Notes: generated by a model from the sequence alone, not told the origin. Counted from the first letter of the stretch, positions 7,287-14,789 are shown. The stretch: 15,364 nt of DNA from an uncultured Bacilli bacterium (GCA_904501965.1 CAJGCS010000007.1:1-15364); one strand, 5' to 3'. A program made the numbers and translations.

Positions 7287-8417
7287 ATGTTAAAAACAAG
7301 AAAACTTGATAAACTTGGAATTGAAGTAAAACTACTTGGTTTTGGTTGTATGCGTTTTCCAACAAAAGACGGCGAGATTGATGAAATGCTTGCTGAAGAA
7401 ATGCTAGATGCTGCATATAAAGCCGGAGTAAACTATTTTGATACTGCATATGTATATCATGATGGAAAAAGTGAAAGCTTCGTAGGAAAAGTATTAAATA
7501 AATATCCACGTGATTCTTATTATATTGCAACTAAACTTCCAGTATGGAGCTTACAAACAAAAGAAGATGTAAGAAGAGTAATTGATGAACAGTTTGCGCG
7601 TCTTGATAAAGATGTTATAGACTTTTACTTATTACATAGTATGCAAAAGAAAACTTGGGATAAAGCATTAGAATTTGAAGCACTAAAAGTAATTGAAGAA
7701 TACAGAAGTGCTGGTAAAATCAAATATGTTGGTTTTTCTTTCCATGATTCATATGAAGTATTTGAAGAAATTATTAACTATTACGATTGGGATTTTTGCC
7801 AAATTCAATATAACTACGTTGATACAGAAATTCAAGCAGGTATTAAAGGATATAACCTAACAAAAGAAAAAGGTATACCACTTGTTATTATGGAACCAAT
7901 CAAAGGCGGAAGCCTTGCAACACTTCCAAGCGATGTTGTAGCCCCATTTAAAAAAGCACATCCTGAATGGAGTGATGCATCATGGGCACTTAGATTTGTT
8001 GCATCACATGAAAATGTAAAAGTAATATTAAGTGGAATGAGTACACTTGACCAAGTAAAAGATAATATCAAAACTTTTGAAGATTTAAATACTTTATCAG
8101 ATGATGATATGGAAGTTATCAAAGCTGTTGCAAAAACAATCAAAGAAAGAACAAGAAATGGCTGTACAGGTTGTAAATATTGTATGCCTTGTCCTGCAGG
8201 AGTTGATATCCCTAATAACTTTGCCGCTTGGAATACATATTATAAATATGGATCAGAACGTGCAGCTAGTTGGTCAGCTCGTGCTGTAAAAGCAAGTGAA
8301 GGCTTTGCCGAAAAGTGCGTAAAATGTGGTTTATGTGAATCAGTTTGCCCACAACACTTAAATATAAGAGAAGACTTAGAAAAGATAACTATTGAAATGA
8401 AAAAATTCTATGAATAA
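7287..8417 (+). CDS. Aldo/keto reductase with C-terminal 2x[4Fe-4S] domain
   Basis: 376 residues. Residues 1 to about 285 are an aldo/keto reductase barrel with the full catalytic tetrad D52, Y57, K83 and H117; such enzymes reduce carbonyls with NAD(P)H. The C-terminal part has two ferredoxin-like Cys clusters: C293-C296-C299-C302 (CTGCKYCMPCP) and C344-C347-C350-C354 (CVKCGLCESVCP). Eight cysteines in this order fit two [4Fe-4S] clusters, so electrons may pass between the barrel and a ferredoxin-type partner. This fused family is common in anaerobes and its substrates are mostly unknown. The ATG at 7287 follows AGGAGG (about 7276-7281). It stands alone as a transcription unit between the hairpin at 7227 and the terminator at 8418. 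Confidence 0.93.
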   Translation: MLKTRKLDKLGIEVKLLGFGCMRFPTKDGEIDEMLAEEMLDAAYKAGVNYFDTAYVYHDGKSESFVGKVLNKYPRDSYYIATKLPVWSLQTKEDVRRVIDEQFARLDKDVIDFYLLHSMQKKTWDKALEFEALKVIEEYRSAGKIKYVGFSFHDSYEVFEEIINYYDWDFCQIQYNYVDTEIQAGIKGYNLTKEKGIPLVIMEPIKGGSLATLPSDVVAPFKKAHPEWSDASWALRFVASHENVKVILSGMSTLDQVKDNIKTFEDLNTLSDDDMEVIKAVAKTIKERTRNGCTGCKYCMPCPAGVDIPNNFAAWNTYYKYGSERAASWSARAVKASEGFAEKCVKCGLCESVCPQHLNIREDLEKITIEMKKFYE

Positions 8418-8451
8418 AAAAAAGTCAACCTAATACTAGGTTGACTTTTTT
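8418..8451. terminator. Bidirectional terminator between convergent genes
   Basis: A perfect 15-bp stem (8418-8432 with 8437-8451), loop ATAC, with an A-run on the left and a T-run on the right, so each strand reads a hairpin followed by U residues. It serves the aldo/keto reductase on the plus strand and the permease on the minus strand. The permease stop codon (8450-8452) overlaps the stem. Confidence 0.88.
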
Positions 8452-9742
8452 ATAAAACTATTGATAAACCAATAAGTGCAGCTATAAGCGTTGGAATTGC
8501 AAGCATAATTCCGTATTTAGTAAATGTCAAAAAAGAAAATTTAACATTGTTTTGTTTTAAAATTGATAGCCACATTATACCTGCTAGTGCACCAATTGGA
8601 GTTACAAATGCACCAATATTTGTTCCAATAATCGACGCATAAACTTCAGAAGTAATTGATGAGTCCACAACTTCACTAAATAAAACACTAATTGGAATAT
8701 TATTAATTAAATTACACATAAGCGTTGACACAATGCCGTAAACAAAAATATGACTTCCATGTGATAAAATATTTGACATTGCTAAAGTAACATTGTGATG
8801 TTTTAAAGATAAAACAATAATAAACATTGATAGTATAAATGGAAGTAATGTCCAAGGAAGACGTTTAAAACCATTTAATAAGAATGTAAAATCTTTCTTT
8901 ATTAATGAATATACAAAAACACTTAAAAGTAGTATAATAGAAAAGCTTAAAGAAATTAAGTACATTTCTATATTTATTGGTAAGTATGAACTAATTGATA
9001 AAAGTAGCGTACACATTGATAAACAAATTAAGTTAATAATAAGTAAAGGCTTATTTTTAATCTTAACATCGTCTAGTTTTATTTCAAGAGGCTTTTTTAA
9101 AGACTTTCTAAAAATTAATAAAAGAAGCCCAAGTGAAACTATACCAGCTAATACTGTTGGTAAAAACATCTTAGATATATATTCAAAGAAGTCAATGTTA
9201 CAACTTGATGCAAGATATATATTTGTAGGATTTCCTATTATTAACATCATTGACCATGTATTTGCAGCTATAAACTCAGAGACTAAATATGGAATTGGAC
9301 TTATATTTGCTCTTTTTGAAAAGAAAATAATAAATGGAGTAAATGTTAAGATAATAATATCATTGGATGTAAAAACAGTTAAAACTGATGTTAATGCATA
9401 AAGAATTAAAAATAATGCAAACTGGCTTTGTTTTACTTTTCTTAATGCATAGTTTGCTAGAACTTCAAAAAATCCAAGTTCATCTAAAATAACTGATAAA
9501 AATGTCATTGAAAAAAATAGTACTAGTATCTTTATTGGATTAATTCCTGTGGAACTAGTTAGTCCACTAAAGGCAACATCAAAAGGTAATAGTTTAAATA
9601 GAAGAATAATTACTGCACTAAGAAGTGGAACTATCCAAAATGTTTCAAAAGAGAATCTCTTTATTTTAATCTTTGGAAATTTAATTATACATATAAGCAT
9701 TAGTACAATGGTTATAATACTAATTGCAATAACAGCTTGCAT
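8450..9742 (-). CDS. ArsB-like (ion transporter superfamily) anion permease
   Basis: A 430-residue, very hydrophobic protein with about 11-12 predicted helices. It belongs to the ArsB/NhaD/SLC13-like ion transporter superfamily, moving an anion or antiporting protons across the cytoplasmic membrane. Signatures are TSNDIIILTFTPF (125-137) and GNPTN (170-174) in the first half, and NNIPISVLFS and GTNIGAFVTPIGALAG (373-388) in the second; the last is close to the ArsB GxNxGPxLTPIGSLA motif. The minus-strand ATG at 9742 is preceded by AAAGGTGGTG. There is no arsR, arsA, arsC or acr3 gene nearby, so arsenite export is not supported beyond family resemblance; other anions are equally possible. It is divergent from degV paralog 2, sharing a 190-base control region. 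Confidence 0.85.
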   Translation of the reverse strand: MQAVIAISIITIVLMLICIIKFPKIKIKRFSFETFWIVPLLSAVIILLFKLLPFDVAFSGLTSSTGINPIKILVLFFSMTFLSVILDELGFFEVLANYALRKVKQSQFALFLILYALTSVLTVFTSNDIIILTFTPFIIFFSKRANISPIPYLVSEFIAANTWSMMLIIGNPTNIYLASSCNIDFFEYISKMFLPTVLAGIVSLGLLLLIFRKSLKKPLEIKLDDVKIKNKPLLIINLICLSMCTLLLSISSYLPINIEMYLISLSFSIILLLSVFVYSLIKKDFTFLLNGFKRLPWTLLPFILSMFIIVLSLKHHNVTLAMSNILSHGSHIFVYGIVSTLMCNLINNIPISVLFSEVVDSSITSEVYASIIGTNIGAFVTPIGALAGIMWLSILKQNNVKFSFLTFTKYGIMLAIPTLIAALIGLSIVL

Positions 9743-9769
9743 ATTGTCACCACCTTTAAACCAGTAGAT

Positions 9770-9798
9770 ATTATAGCACCACTATTTACTATAAAAAC
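9770..9798 (-). promoter_or_regulatory. Promoter of the ArsB-like permease
   Basis: On the minus strand TGC-TATAAT (the -10 at 9770-9775) is an extended -10. The -35 at 9793-9798 reads GTTTTT, a weak match with 17-base spacing. It lies about 28 bases before the start codon on the minus strand, giving a short leader. Confidence 0.6.
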
Positions 9799-9870
9799 TC
9801 TAATTGTTTTTGAAAATGTTTACAAAAATATTAATATACATTTACTTCGACAAAACCTTGTATTTTATTT

Positions 9871-9883
9871 TTGACTTTGACAA
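9871..9883 (+). promoter_or_regulatory. Operator O3, near-copy of the marR palindrome
   Basis: TTGACTTTGACAA differs from O1/O2 at one base. Together with the following CAAA it matches 16 of 17 bases with O1 (3156-3172). It covers the -35 and spacer start of the degV paralog 2 promoter, a position suited to repression. Confidence 0.6.
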
Positions 9884-9899
9884 CAAATTATGATATAAT
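9871..9899 (+). promoter_or_regulatory. degV2-gltX promoter
   Basis: TTGACT (9871-9876), a 17-base spacer and TATAAT (9894-9899), with TGA before the -10 (extended -10). The start should be near 9906, giving a leader of about 27 bases. The -35 is part of operator O3. No separate promoter is seen before gltX, so this one probably drives both genes. Confidence 0.78.
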
Positions 9900-9932
9900 A
9901 GGTTGTTTTCAAAATAAAGGAGGGGTATTTTT

Positions 9933-10838
9933 TTGGAAAATAAAAGATTGGTAATGTGTACTTCAACAGGTTGTATAGATTTTGCACCTGAAAGATATAA
10001 GAAGTATAACATTCAAAGAATTAGAGTAAGAATTATTTTTAATGGTGAAGAAATAGAAGAAGGTCCAGAATTTGATCCCGTAAAGTTTTATAACGATTTA
10101 GAAACTATCAAAGATCCTAAAAATAATTTACCACATACTGATATGCCAAAACCTGAAGTTGTATTAAATCAATTTCAAAAAGCATATGAAGAAGGATATA
10201 ATGAACTTATTATTATCGCAATTAGTAGCGGATTAGGCGGTACATATAATGAACTTTGTCTTCTTGCTAAAGAATTTGAAGATAAAATGAAAATAACTGT
10301 AATTGATTCAAAAATTACTTGCTTTGGAGAAGGTTTACTTGCAATTAAAGCAGCTCAAATGGTTGAAGAAGGCCGCCCTACTGAAGAGATTGTTAAAGAG
10401 ATCGAATGGATTAAGGCTCGCCAAGAATTTATTGGTATTGATGCGCGTCTTGATTATTTAATATATAATGGACGTTTAAAAGGTGCAAAAGCACTTATGG
10501 GACGTTTACTTAAAATTTGTCCTGTAATTCATTTTGACAGAGAAGGTATGATTTCACCTTACATGTCAGTTAGAACACAAAAACGCGCATTACATAAAAC
10601 ATGTGAACTTTTAAAACAAGAAATTTTAAAAGATCGTGATCCTAAAGACTATTTATTATGGCATACATATACAGGGCCATCTGTAGTTGAAGAATTAAAA
10701 GAAATAGAAAAAGAATATGGAATTGTTTGTAACCATGAAGATGTTATTATGTCTCCAGTAAGTGGTTGTCATAACGGTCCATGGCTTGCGGGGTATTGTT
10801 ATTTCCCAATTAGAAGGGAAGATGAACCCCTAGAATAA
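9933..10838 (+). CDS. DegV family lipid-binding protein (FakB-like), paralog 2
   Basis: 301 residues, full-length DegV fold. As in FakB proteins, it likely holds a fatty acid for phosphorylation by a FakA kinase. Motifs are CTSTGCIDF near the N terminus (9-17), HTDMPKP (68-74) in place of the common TSQPS loop, SSGLGGT (98-104; Gly replaces the usual Ser of SSGLSGT), a YNGRLKGAKALMGRLL segment for the usual GGRI, and GCHNGPW with His280 kept but GPG changed to GPW. It is therefore quite diverged from paralog 1 at 3645. The start is TTG 9933, supported by AAAGGAGGGG (9916-9925) seven bases away. gltX begins 33 bases after the stop with no terminator between, implying cotranscription. Confidence 0.9.
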   Translation: MENKRLVMCTSTGCIDFAPERYKKYNIQRIRVRIIFNGEEIEEGPEFDPVKFYNDLETIKDPKNNLPHTDMPKPEVVLNQFQKAYEEGYNELIIIAISSGLGGTYNELCLLAKEFEDKMKITVIDSKITCFGEGLLAIKAAQMVEEGRPTEEIVKEIEWIKARQEFIGIDARLDYLIYNGRLKGAKALMGRLLKICPVIHFDREGMISPYMSVRTQKRALHKTCELLKQEILKDRDPKDYLLWHTYTGPSVVEELKEIEKEYGIVCNHEDVIMSPVSGCHNGPWLAGYCYFPIRREDEPLE

Positions 10839-10871
10839 ATTAAATAATTTAATTAATTGATAGAGGTATAT

Positions 10872-12539
10872 ATGAATAAGTTTAAAGAATTAGCAAATTT
10901 AATTTTCCCAGATATCACTGAAACTATTGACGATTTAGAAAAAAGATATCCAGAAAGAAATTTAGAAGAAGGTGCAATGGTAACAAGATTTGCGCCAAGT
11001 CCTACTGGATTTTTACATACAGGAAGTCTTTTTGCAGCTACAATTAGCCATAAACTTGCAAATCAAAGTGGTGGTGTATTCTATATTAGATTAGAAGACA
11101 CTGACCAAAAAAGAGAAATCGCAGGTAGTGGTAAATCGCTTGTAGATCAACTTATTAAGTTTGGTGTAACACCATCAGAAGGATATTTTGGCGATGATGA
11201 ACAAAGAGGTGCATATGCTCCGTATGTTCAAAGTGAAAGAGCAAATATCTACAAAGTTATTATTAAACATATGATTGAAAATGATATGGTATATCCTTGT
11301 TTTTGTTCTGCAGAAAGTCTTACAAAAATGCGTGAAGAACAAAGTGCAAGAAAAGAAAACTTTGGATACTATGGTAAATATGCAAAATGTAGTACTCTTA
11401 CACCTGAAGAAGGAATGGAAAGAATTAAAAATGGCGAGCCATATGTTTTAAGATTCCGTTCAAAAGGCCACTACGAAAATAAAATTGTTGTTACAGATGC
11501 TATCCGCGGAGTAATTGAAATTGCTCAAAATGACCAACATATAGTTGTATTAAAAAGCGATGGTTTACCAACATATCACTTTGCACACTTAGTAGATGAT
11601 CATTTTATGAGAACAACACATGTAACACGTGGTGAAGAATGGTTACCAAGTTTACCTGTTCACATTGAGTTATTCGAAGCTATGAACTGGAAAAAACCTA
11701 CTTATGCACACTTACCTGTAATCATGAAATTAGATAATGGTAATAGAAGAAAGTTATCAAAAAGAAAAGATATGGAAGCAGCTGTTTCTTATTTCTTAGA
11801 ACTTGGTTATCCAAAAGATGGCTTTATGGAATATCTATATACAATCGCTAATTCTAATTTTGAAGCTTGGCGTGATGAAAACCCTAAAGCATCTCGTGAT
11901 GAATTCAAAATGTCTTTTGATAAAATGTCTTTAGACGGCGCTTTATTTGACCTTGCAAAGATTCAAAACTTATGTAAAGAAAAACTAGGTCATATGAGTA
12001 CTAAAGAAATTACTGAAGCATCAAGCACTTGGGCAAAAGAATATGACGAAGAATTATATGCTTTAATTAACAGAGATCCTAAATATTACTCTGAGATTTT
12101 AAGTATTGAAAGAGAAAAAGAAAATCCAAGAAAAGACTATGAAAAGTTCTCTGATATTAAACCACTTATTTTATTCTTCTTTGACGATCATTATAAACAA
12201 ATGGTGGATAGTGCTTTAGTTTATCCAGAACACTTAAACAAAGAAGATATTAAACTAGTATTAGAAACGTATAAAGAATCATTCCCAGAAGGTTTATCAG
12301 AAGAAGATTGGTTTTCTGTAATGAAAGAAGTTGCTGTTAAATGTGGATTTGCAGCTACTCCAAAAGAATTTAAGAAAAATAAAGAAGCATTTAAAGGACA
12401 TGTTGGTGATGTTGCAGCTGTCTTACGTTTAGTAGTTACACTTCGTGCACAATCTCCTAACCTTTACTTTGTAATGAATATCTTAGGAAAAGAAAGAACT
12501 ATCGCAAGAATCGATTACGCTATTTCAAAACTTGCTTAA
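10872..12539 (+). CDS. gltX: Glutamyl-tRNA synthetase
   Basis: Charges tRNA with glutamate, using ATP, in the cytosol. It is a class I synthetase: APSPTGFLHTG (41-51) is the HIGH-type motif and KLSKR (294-298) is the KMSKS motif, with LRLED-type and HVTRGEEWLPSLP segments between. C143, C145 and C173 sit where many bacterial GluRSs bind zinc. At 555 residues it is longer than the usual 470-490: there are about 38 residues before the catalytic core (ending LEEGAMVTRF), as in long clostridial GluRSs, and a larger C-terminal anticodon-binding region. The ATG at 10872 has AGAGGT just upstream; an in-frame TTG at 10857 has none. It follows degV paralog 2 in the same transcription unit. No terminator is evident after the stop. 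Confidence 0.94.
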   Translation: MNKFKELANLIFPDITETIDDLEKRYPERNLEEGAMVTRFAPSPTGFLHTGSLFAATISHKLANQSGGVFYIRLEDTDQKREIAGSGKSLVDQLIKFGVTPSEGYFGDDEQRGAYAPYVQSERANIYKVIIKHMIENDMVYPCFCSAESLTKMREEQSARKENFGYYGKYAKCSTLTPEEGMERIKNGEPYVLRFRSKGHYENKIVVTDAIRGVIEIAQNDQHIVVLKSDGLPTYHFAHLVDDHFMRTTHVTRGEEWLPSLPVHIELFEAMNWKKPTYAHLPVIMKLDNGNRRKLSKRKDMEAAVSYFLELGYPKDGFMEYLYTIANSNFEAWRDENPKASRDEFKMSFDKMSLDGALFDLAKIQNLCKEKLGHMSTKEITEASSTWAKEYDEELYALINRDPKYYSEILSIEREKENPRKDYEKFSDIKPLILFFFDDHYKQMVDSALVYPEHLNKEDIKLVLETYKESFPEGLSEEDWFSVMKEVAVKCGFAATPKEFKKNKEAFKGHVGDVAAVLRLVVTLRAQSPNLYFVMNILGKERTIARIDYAISKLA

Positions 12540-12556
12540 TAAATAAAATCATATTC

Positions 12557-12585
12557 TTGTAATATATAAAAAATCATAGTATAAT
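12557..12585 (+). promoter_or_regulatory. Promoter of zinc-ribbon membrane protein gene
   Basis: TTGTAA (12557-12562), a 17-base spacer and TATAAT (12580-12585), followed by a leader of about 24 bases with GGAGG at 12605-12609. Confidence 0.72.
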
Positions 12586-12615
12586 ATATGTAAAGATTAC
12601 TCTTGGAGGACAAAT

Positions 12616-13278
12616 ATGATTTGTAAGCATTGTAATAAAGAAATAGATGAAGGGTCAATATTCTGTATTTATTGTGGGAAAAACACATCTGAAGAATCTA
12701 CTATAGAAGTTTTAGAAGAACAAGAAGAAGTTATTGAAGATACTGAAACTAAAGAAGATAAATCAGAAGAAGTTAATGCTATAATTCCAGAAGAAGATAA
12801 AACAAATTATCCATCTGATATATATAGTAATGAATTTGAATATACTAAAACAATATTTAACAGATATTACAAACAAGAGTTTATTCAAAGAAGCCTTGCA
12901 AGTTATATTGTAATTCAAATATTATTATTAGGATGTTTTACATTCCCAGGAGTTTTATTTGCATTAATATTTTGGTTAATATCTAATCCAATAACAAAAT
13001 CATCAGTATGGCGCGGTATTATTCACGAGAACAAAGGCAACCAACCAATATATAGATTTTTCTTTACTGAAACTGAATTAATAGTAAGAAGAAATAGATG
13101 TGAAGAATGTCGTATAGAATATAAGAAATTCAAAAAAATCATAATGAATAATAAAGGAATTTTATTCTTATCTAAAAAAAGAGATTTCTATCTTCCACTT
13201 GAATATGTAAAAAATATTGATGAAATTAAAGAAATATTAAGTACAGTAAAAAAAGCGAAAATTAAAATCAAACACTAA
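12616..13278 (+). CDS. Zinc-ribbon membrane protein with YcxB-like C-terminal domain
   Basis: 220 residues, function unknown. Residues 1-22 form a zinc ribbon (C3, C6, C17, C20 in CKHC...CIYC). Residues 24-62 are a low-complexity Glu-rich linker. A hydrophobic stretch at about 95-123, interrupted by FPG near 110-112, forms one long or two short membrane helices. The C-terminal 137-220 is a basic beta-rich domain with FFFTETELIVRR, EYKKFKKII and FYLPLEYV, resembling the YcxB-like domain of Gram-positive membrane proteins. It also carries an extra CEEC (162-165), which is unusual there. Zinc ribbon and C-terminal domain are probably both cytoplasmic. The ATG at 12616 has GGAGG six bases upstream. 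It is monocistronic, with its own promoter and terminator. Confidence 0.8.
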   Translation: MICKHCNKEIDEGSIFCIYCGKNTSEESTIEVLEEQEEVIEDTETKEDKSEEVNAIIPEEDKTNYPSDIYSNEFEYTKTIFNRYYKQEFIQRSLASYIVIQILLLGCFTFPGVLFALIFWLISNPITKSSVWRGIIHENKGNQPIYRFFFTETELIVRRNRCEECRIEYKKFKKIIMNNKGILFLSKKRDFYLPLEYVKNIDEIKEILSTVKKAKIKIKH

Positions 13279-13300
13279 AGAGGTTAAAATTAACCTCTTT
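13277..13300 (+). terminator. Terminator of zinc-ribbon gene
   Basis: Stem AAAGAGGTTA/TAACCTCTTT (13277-13286 with 13291-13300), loop AAAT, followed by ATTTTTTT. It starts within the TAA stop codon. Confidence 0.87.
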
Positions 13301-13319
13301 ATTTTTTTAAGTCATACGT

Positions 13320-13348
13320 TTGACAAACAACAAAAAAAATAGTATAAT
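13320..13348 (+). promoter_or_regulatory. tRNA-Ser promoter
   Basis: Perfect consensus TTGACA (13320-13325), a 17-base A-rich spacer, TATAAT (13343-13348). The mature tRNA begins 11 bases after the -10, so the leader is only a few bases. This is the strongest promoter in the window. Confidence 0.88.
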
Positions 13349-13359
13349 AATGTAGCAAT

Positions 13360-13450
13360 GGAGTAGTACTCAAGTGGCTGAAGAGGTGCCCCTGCTAAGG
13401 GTATAGACCGGGAAACCGGTGCGCGAGTTCAAATCTCGCCTGCTCCGCCA
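13360..13450 (+). tRNA. tRNA-Ser (anticodon GCU)
   Basis: 91 bases including an encoded CCA (13448-13450). The acceptor stem pairs GGAGTAG with CTGCTCC (one G-U pair) and the discriminator is G13447, as expected for serine. The anticodon GCT is at 13394-13396 in the loop CTGCTAA. A long variable arm (around GACCGGGAAACCGGT) marks it as a type II tRNA. The T-arm is GCGAG/CTCGC around TTCAAAT. It reads AGC and AGU codons. It stands alone with its own promoter and terminator. Confidence 0.97.
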
Positions 13451-13461
13451 TTTTCGAAATT

Positions 13462-13495
13462 AAAAGATTGATATAAGAATATCAATCTTTTTTTT
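13462..13495 (+). terminator. Terminator after tRNA-Ser
   Basis: A perfect 13-bp stem (13462-13474 with 13479-13491), loop AAGA, and a run of eight T at 13488-13495. It starts 12 bases after the tRNA CCA. Confidence 0.9.
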
Positions 13496-13537
13496 ATAAA
13501 TATTTATTACGTATTAGGTGAACAAATGAAGTTTGTG

Positions 13538-13546
13538 TGTTATAAT
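13538..13546 (+). promoter_or_regulatory. Extended -10 promoter for the CrtO-like gene
   Basis: TGT-TATAAT (13538-13546) with no good -35 (GTGAAC region near 13518). It lies about 34 bases before the TTG start at 13580, and a promoter is required because a terminator precedes. Confidence 0.55.
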
Positions 13547-13579
13547 TGATTTGAAATAAGATTTTGTGGAGATGATAAT

Positions 13580-14131
13580 TTGAAAAAGAAAATGTTTTTA
13601 ATAACGTTATTTTTATTTGTTATTTTTGTAATTTCTTTGGTTATTTTTATTATAACGAAAAACAATATTTTAGAAACTATTACAATTTCTATTGGTATTA
13701 CAGTGTATCATTTTGCAATGAGACTTATTGTTGGATTTGTTATAAACTTTATTATGAAAAATAAAGCAAATTATAATAATATATGGTTTCGTGAAAAAAA
13801 ATTAGAAGAGAAGTTTTATAAATTAATTAAAATACATAAGTGGAAAAAATATCTTCCGACATACAGCCCAGATGCATTTGATTCAAGTAAAAAAACAATT
13901 AAGGAAATTATAGGTGCAACATGCCAAGCTGAAATTGTCCATGAGATTATTATGGTGTTAAGTCTATTACCAATTAGTATGATCCCTTTTTTAGGAGGAA
14001 CAGTTGCTATTATTATTACATCTGTTTTGTCAATGTTATTTGATTCCTTATTCGTAATACTTCAACGATATAATAGACCAAGGCTAATCAAGGCAATGAA
14101 TCGTTTTAAAAAAAACGTAAATAAGATATAA
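13580..14131 (+). CDS. CrtO-like membrane protein (putative acyltransferase)
   Basis: 183 residues with membrane helices at about 5-26, 33-59 and 124-160. It carries the pattern of the glycosyl-4,4'-diaponeurosporenoate acyltransferase (CrtO) family of Staphylococcus: WF (69-70), EKFYKLIKIHKWKKYLP (77-93) matching the family's K-x-W-K block, QAEIVHE (116-122, with E118 and H121 as likely key polar residues), and the C-terminal QRYNRPRL (162-169), which is nearly identical in staphylococcal CrtO. CrtO acylates a glycosylated carotenoid. No other carotenoid gene is present here, so the acceptor could be another lipid. The TTG at 13580 is chosen over ATG 13592 because GGAG at 13568-13571 is eight bases from the TTG and twenty from the ATG. 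Confidence 0.7.
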   Translation: MKKKMFLITLFLFVIFVISLVIFIITKNNILETITISIGITVYHFAMRLIVGFVINFIMKNKANYNNIWFREKKLEEKFYKLIKIHKWKKYLPTYSPDAFDSSKKTIKEIIGATCQAEIVHEIIMVLSLLPISMIPFLGGTVAIIITSVLSMLFDSLFVILQRYNRPRLIKAMNRFKKNVNKI

Positions 14132-14165
14132 TATAATTAAACAATATAAAGGAATAAAAAATATA

Positions 14166-14678
14166 ATGATAATAATTATTACAGGTGCATCGCACACAGG
14201 AAAAACTTTACTTGCACAAAAAATACTTGAAAAATATAATTACCCATATATTTCAATTGATCATATCAAAATGGGTTTAATAAGAAGTGGTAATACAAAT
14301 CTTACCCCATATAGTTCTGATAAAGATTTAACAAATTATTTATGGCCAATTGTAAAAGAAATAATTAAAACTGCTATTGAAAATAAACAAAACTTAGTTG
14401 TTGAAGGTTGTTACGTTCCTTTCGATTGGCAAAACTATTTTGATGAAATGTATTTAGAACAGATAAAATATTATTGTCTTGTGATGAGTGAACAATATAT
14501 TTTAAATAATTTTTCAAATATAAAAAAATATGCAAATGCAATTGAAAATAGATTATATGATGAAATATCAATAGAAAATGTCCTAAAAGATAATATTGAA
14601 GCATTCAGACTTGTAACAAAATATAATCAAAAATATATATTAATTAAAGATACATATGAAGTTGATATAGATATATAA
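14166..14678 (+). CDS. Small P-loop kinase-like NTPase
   Basis: 170 residues, cytosolic. The N terminus is a beta strand plus Walker A, TGASHTGKT (G7-T14), then SIDHIKMG with D32 as a possible catalytic or Mg-binding residue, and LVVEGCYVPF as the second strand. The layout resembles adenylate-kinase-like and 2-phosphoglycerate-kinase-like P-loop kinases that phosphorylate small molecules. There is no clear lid domain, and the C-terminal half has no motif I recognise. The substrate is unknown. The ATG at 14166 follows AAAGGA by 12 bases, a long spacing, so translation may be modest. It starts 34 bases after the CrtO-like gene with no terminator between, so the two may share a transcript. Confidence 0.75.
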   Translation: MIIIITGASHTGKTLLAQKILEKYNYPYISIDHIKMGLIRSGNTNLTPYSSDKDLTNYLWPIVKEIIKTAIENKQNLVVEGCYVPFDWQNYFDEMYLEQIKYYCLVMSEQYILNNFSNIKKYANAIENRLYDEISIENVLKDNIEAFRLVTKYNQKYILIKDTYEVDIDI

Positions 14679-14759
14679 TATTAATATGTAAATGGTATAC
14701 ACATACATTTGTTTAGTACACAAATAGTTTGCTACTGTAAATAAATATGAAGTAGTATA

Positions 14760-14768
14760 TGCTATAAT
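14760..14768 (+). promoter_or_regulatory. Extended -10 promoter for the SGNH hydrolase gene
   Basis: TGC-TATAAT (14760-14768) lies 21 bases before the ATG at 14790; no -35 of quality is visible. The preceding gap (14679-14759) has a 6-bp inverted repeat, ATTTGT/ACAAAT, near 14708-14726 with no U-tail. I do not call it a terminator. Confidence 0.55.
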
Positions 14769-14789
14769 ATTTTATATATGAGGTGTAAT

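Noticed and set aside
8424..8445. GTCAACC...GGTTGAC as another MarR operator
   Set aside because: The spacing differs from TTGAC-TTT-GTCAA (arms face outward with a different centre), and the repeat is fully explained as a bidirectional terminator between convergent genes.
9195..9401. Plus-strand ORF opposite the permease
   Set aside because: It lies within the minus-strand permease, whose family motifs are clear on that strand; no Shine-Dalgarno sequence or terminator supports it.
10857..10871. Upstream TTG start for gltX
   Set aside because: The AGAGGT at 10862-10867 lies downstream of this TTG and serves the ATG at 10872.
14104..14132. TTTTAA-N17-TATAAT as a promoter for the P-loop kinase gene
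   Set aside because: It lies over the end of the CrtO-like gene, where TATAAT arises from the final codons and stop. The -35 is poor and the two genes are close enough for readthrough, so it is only a weak possibility.
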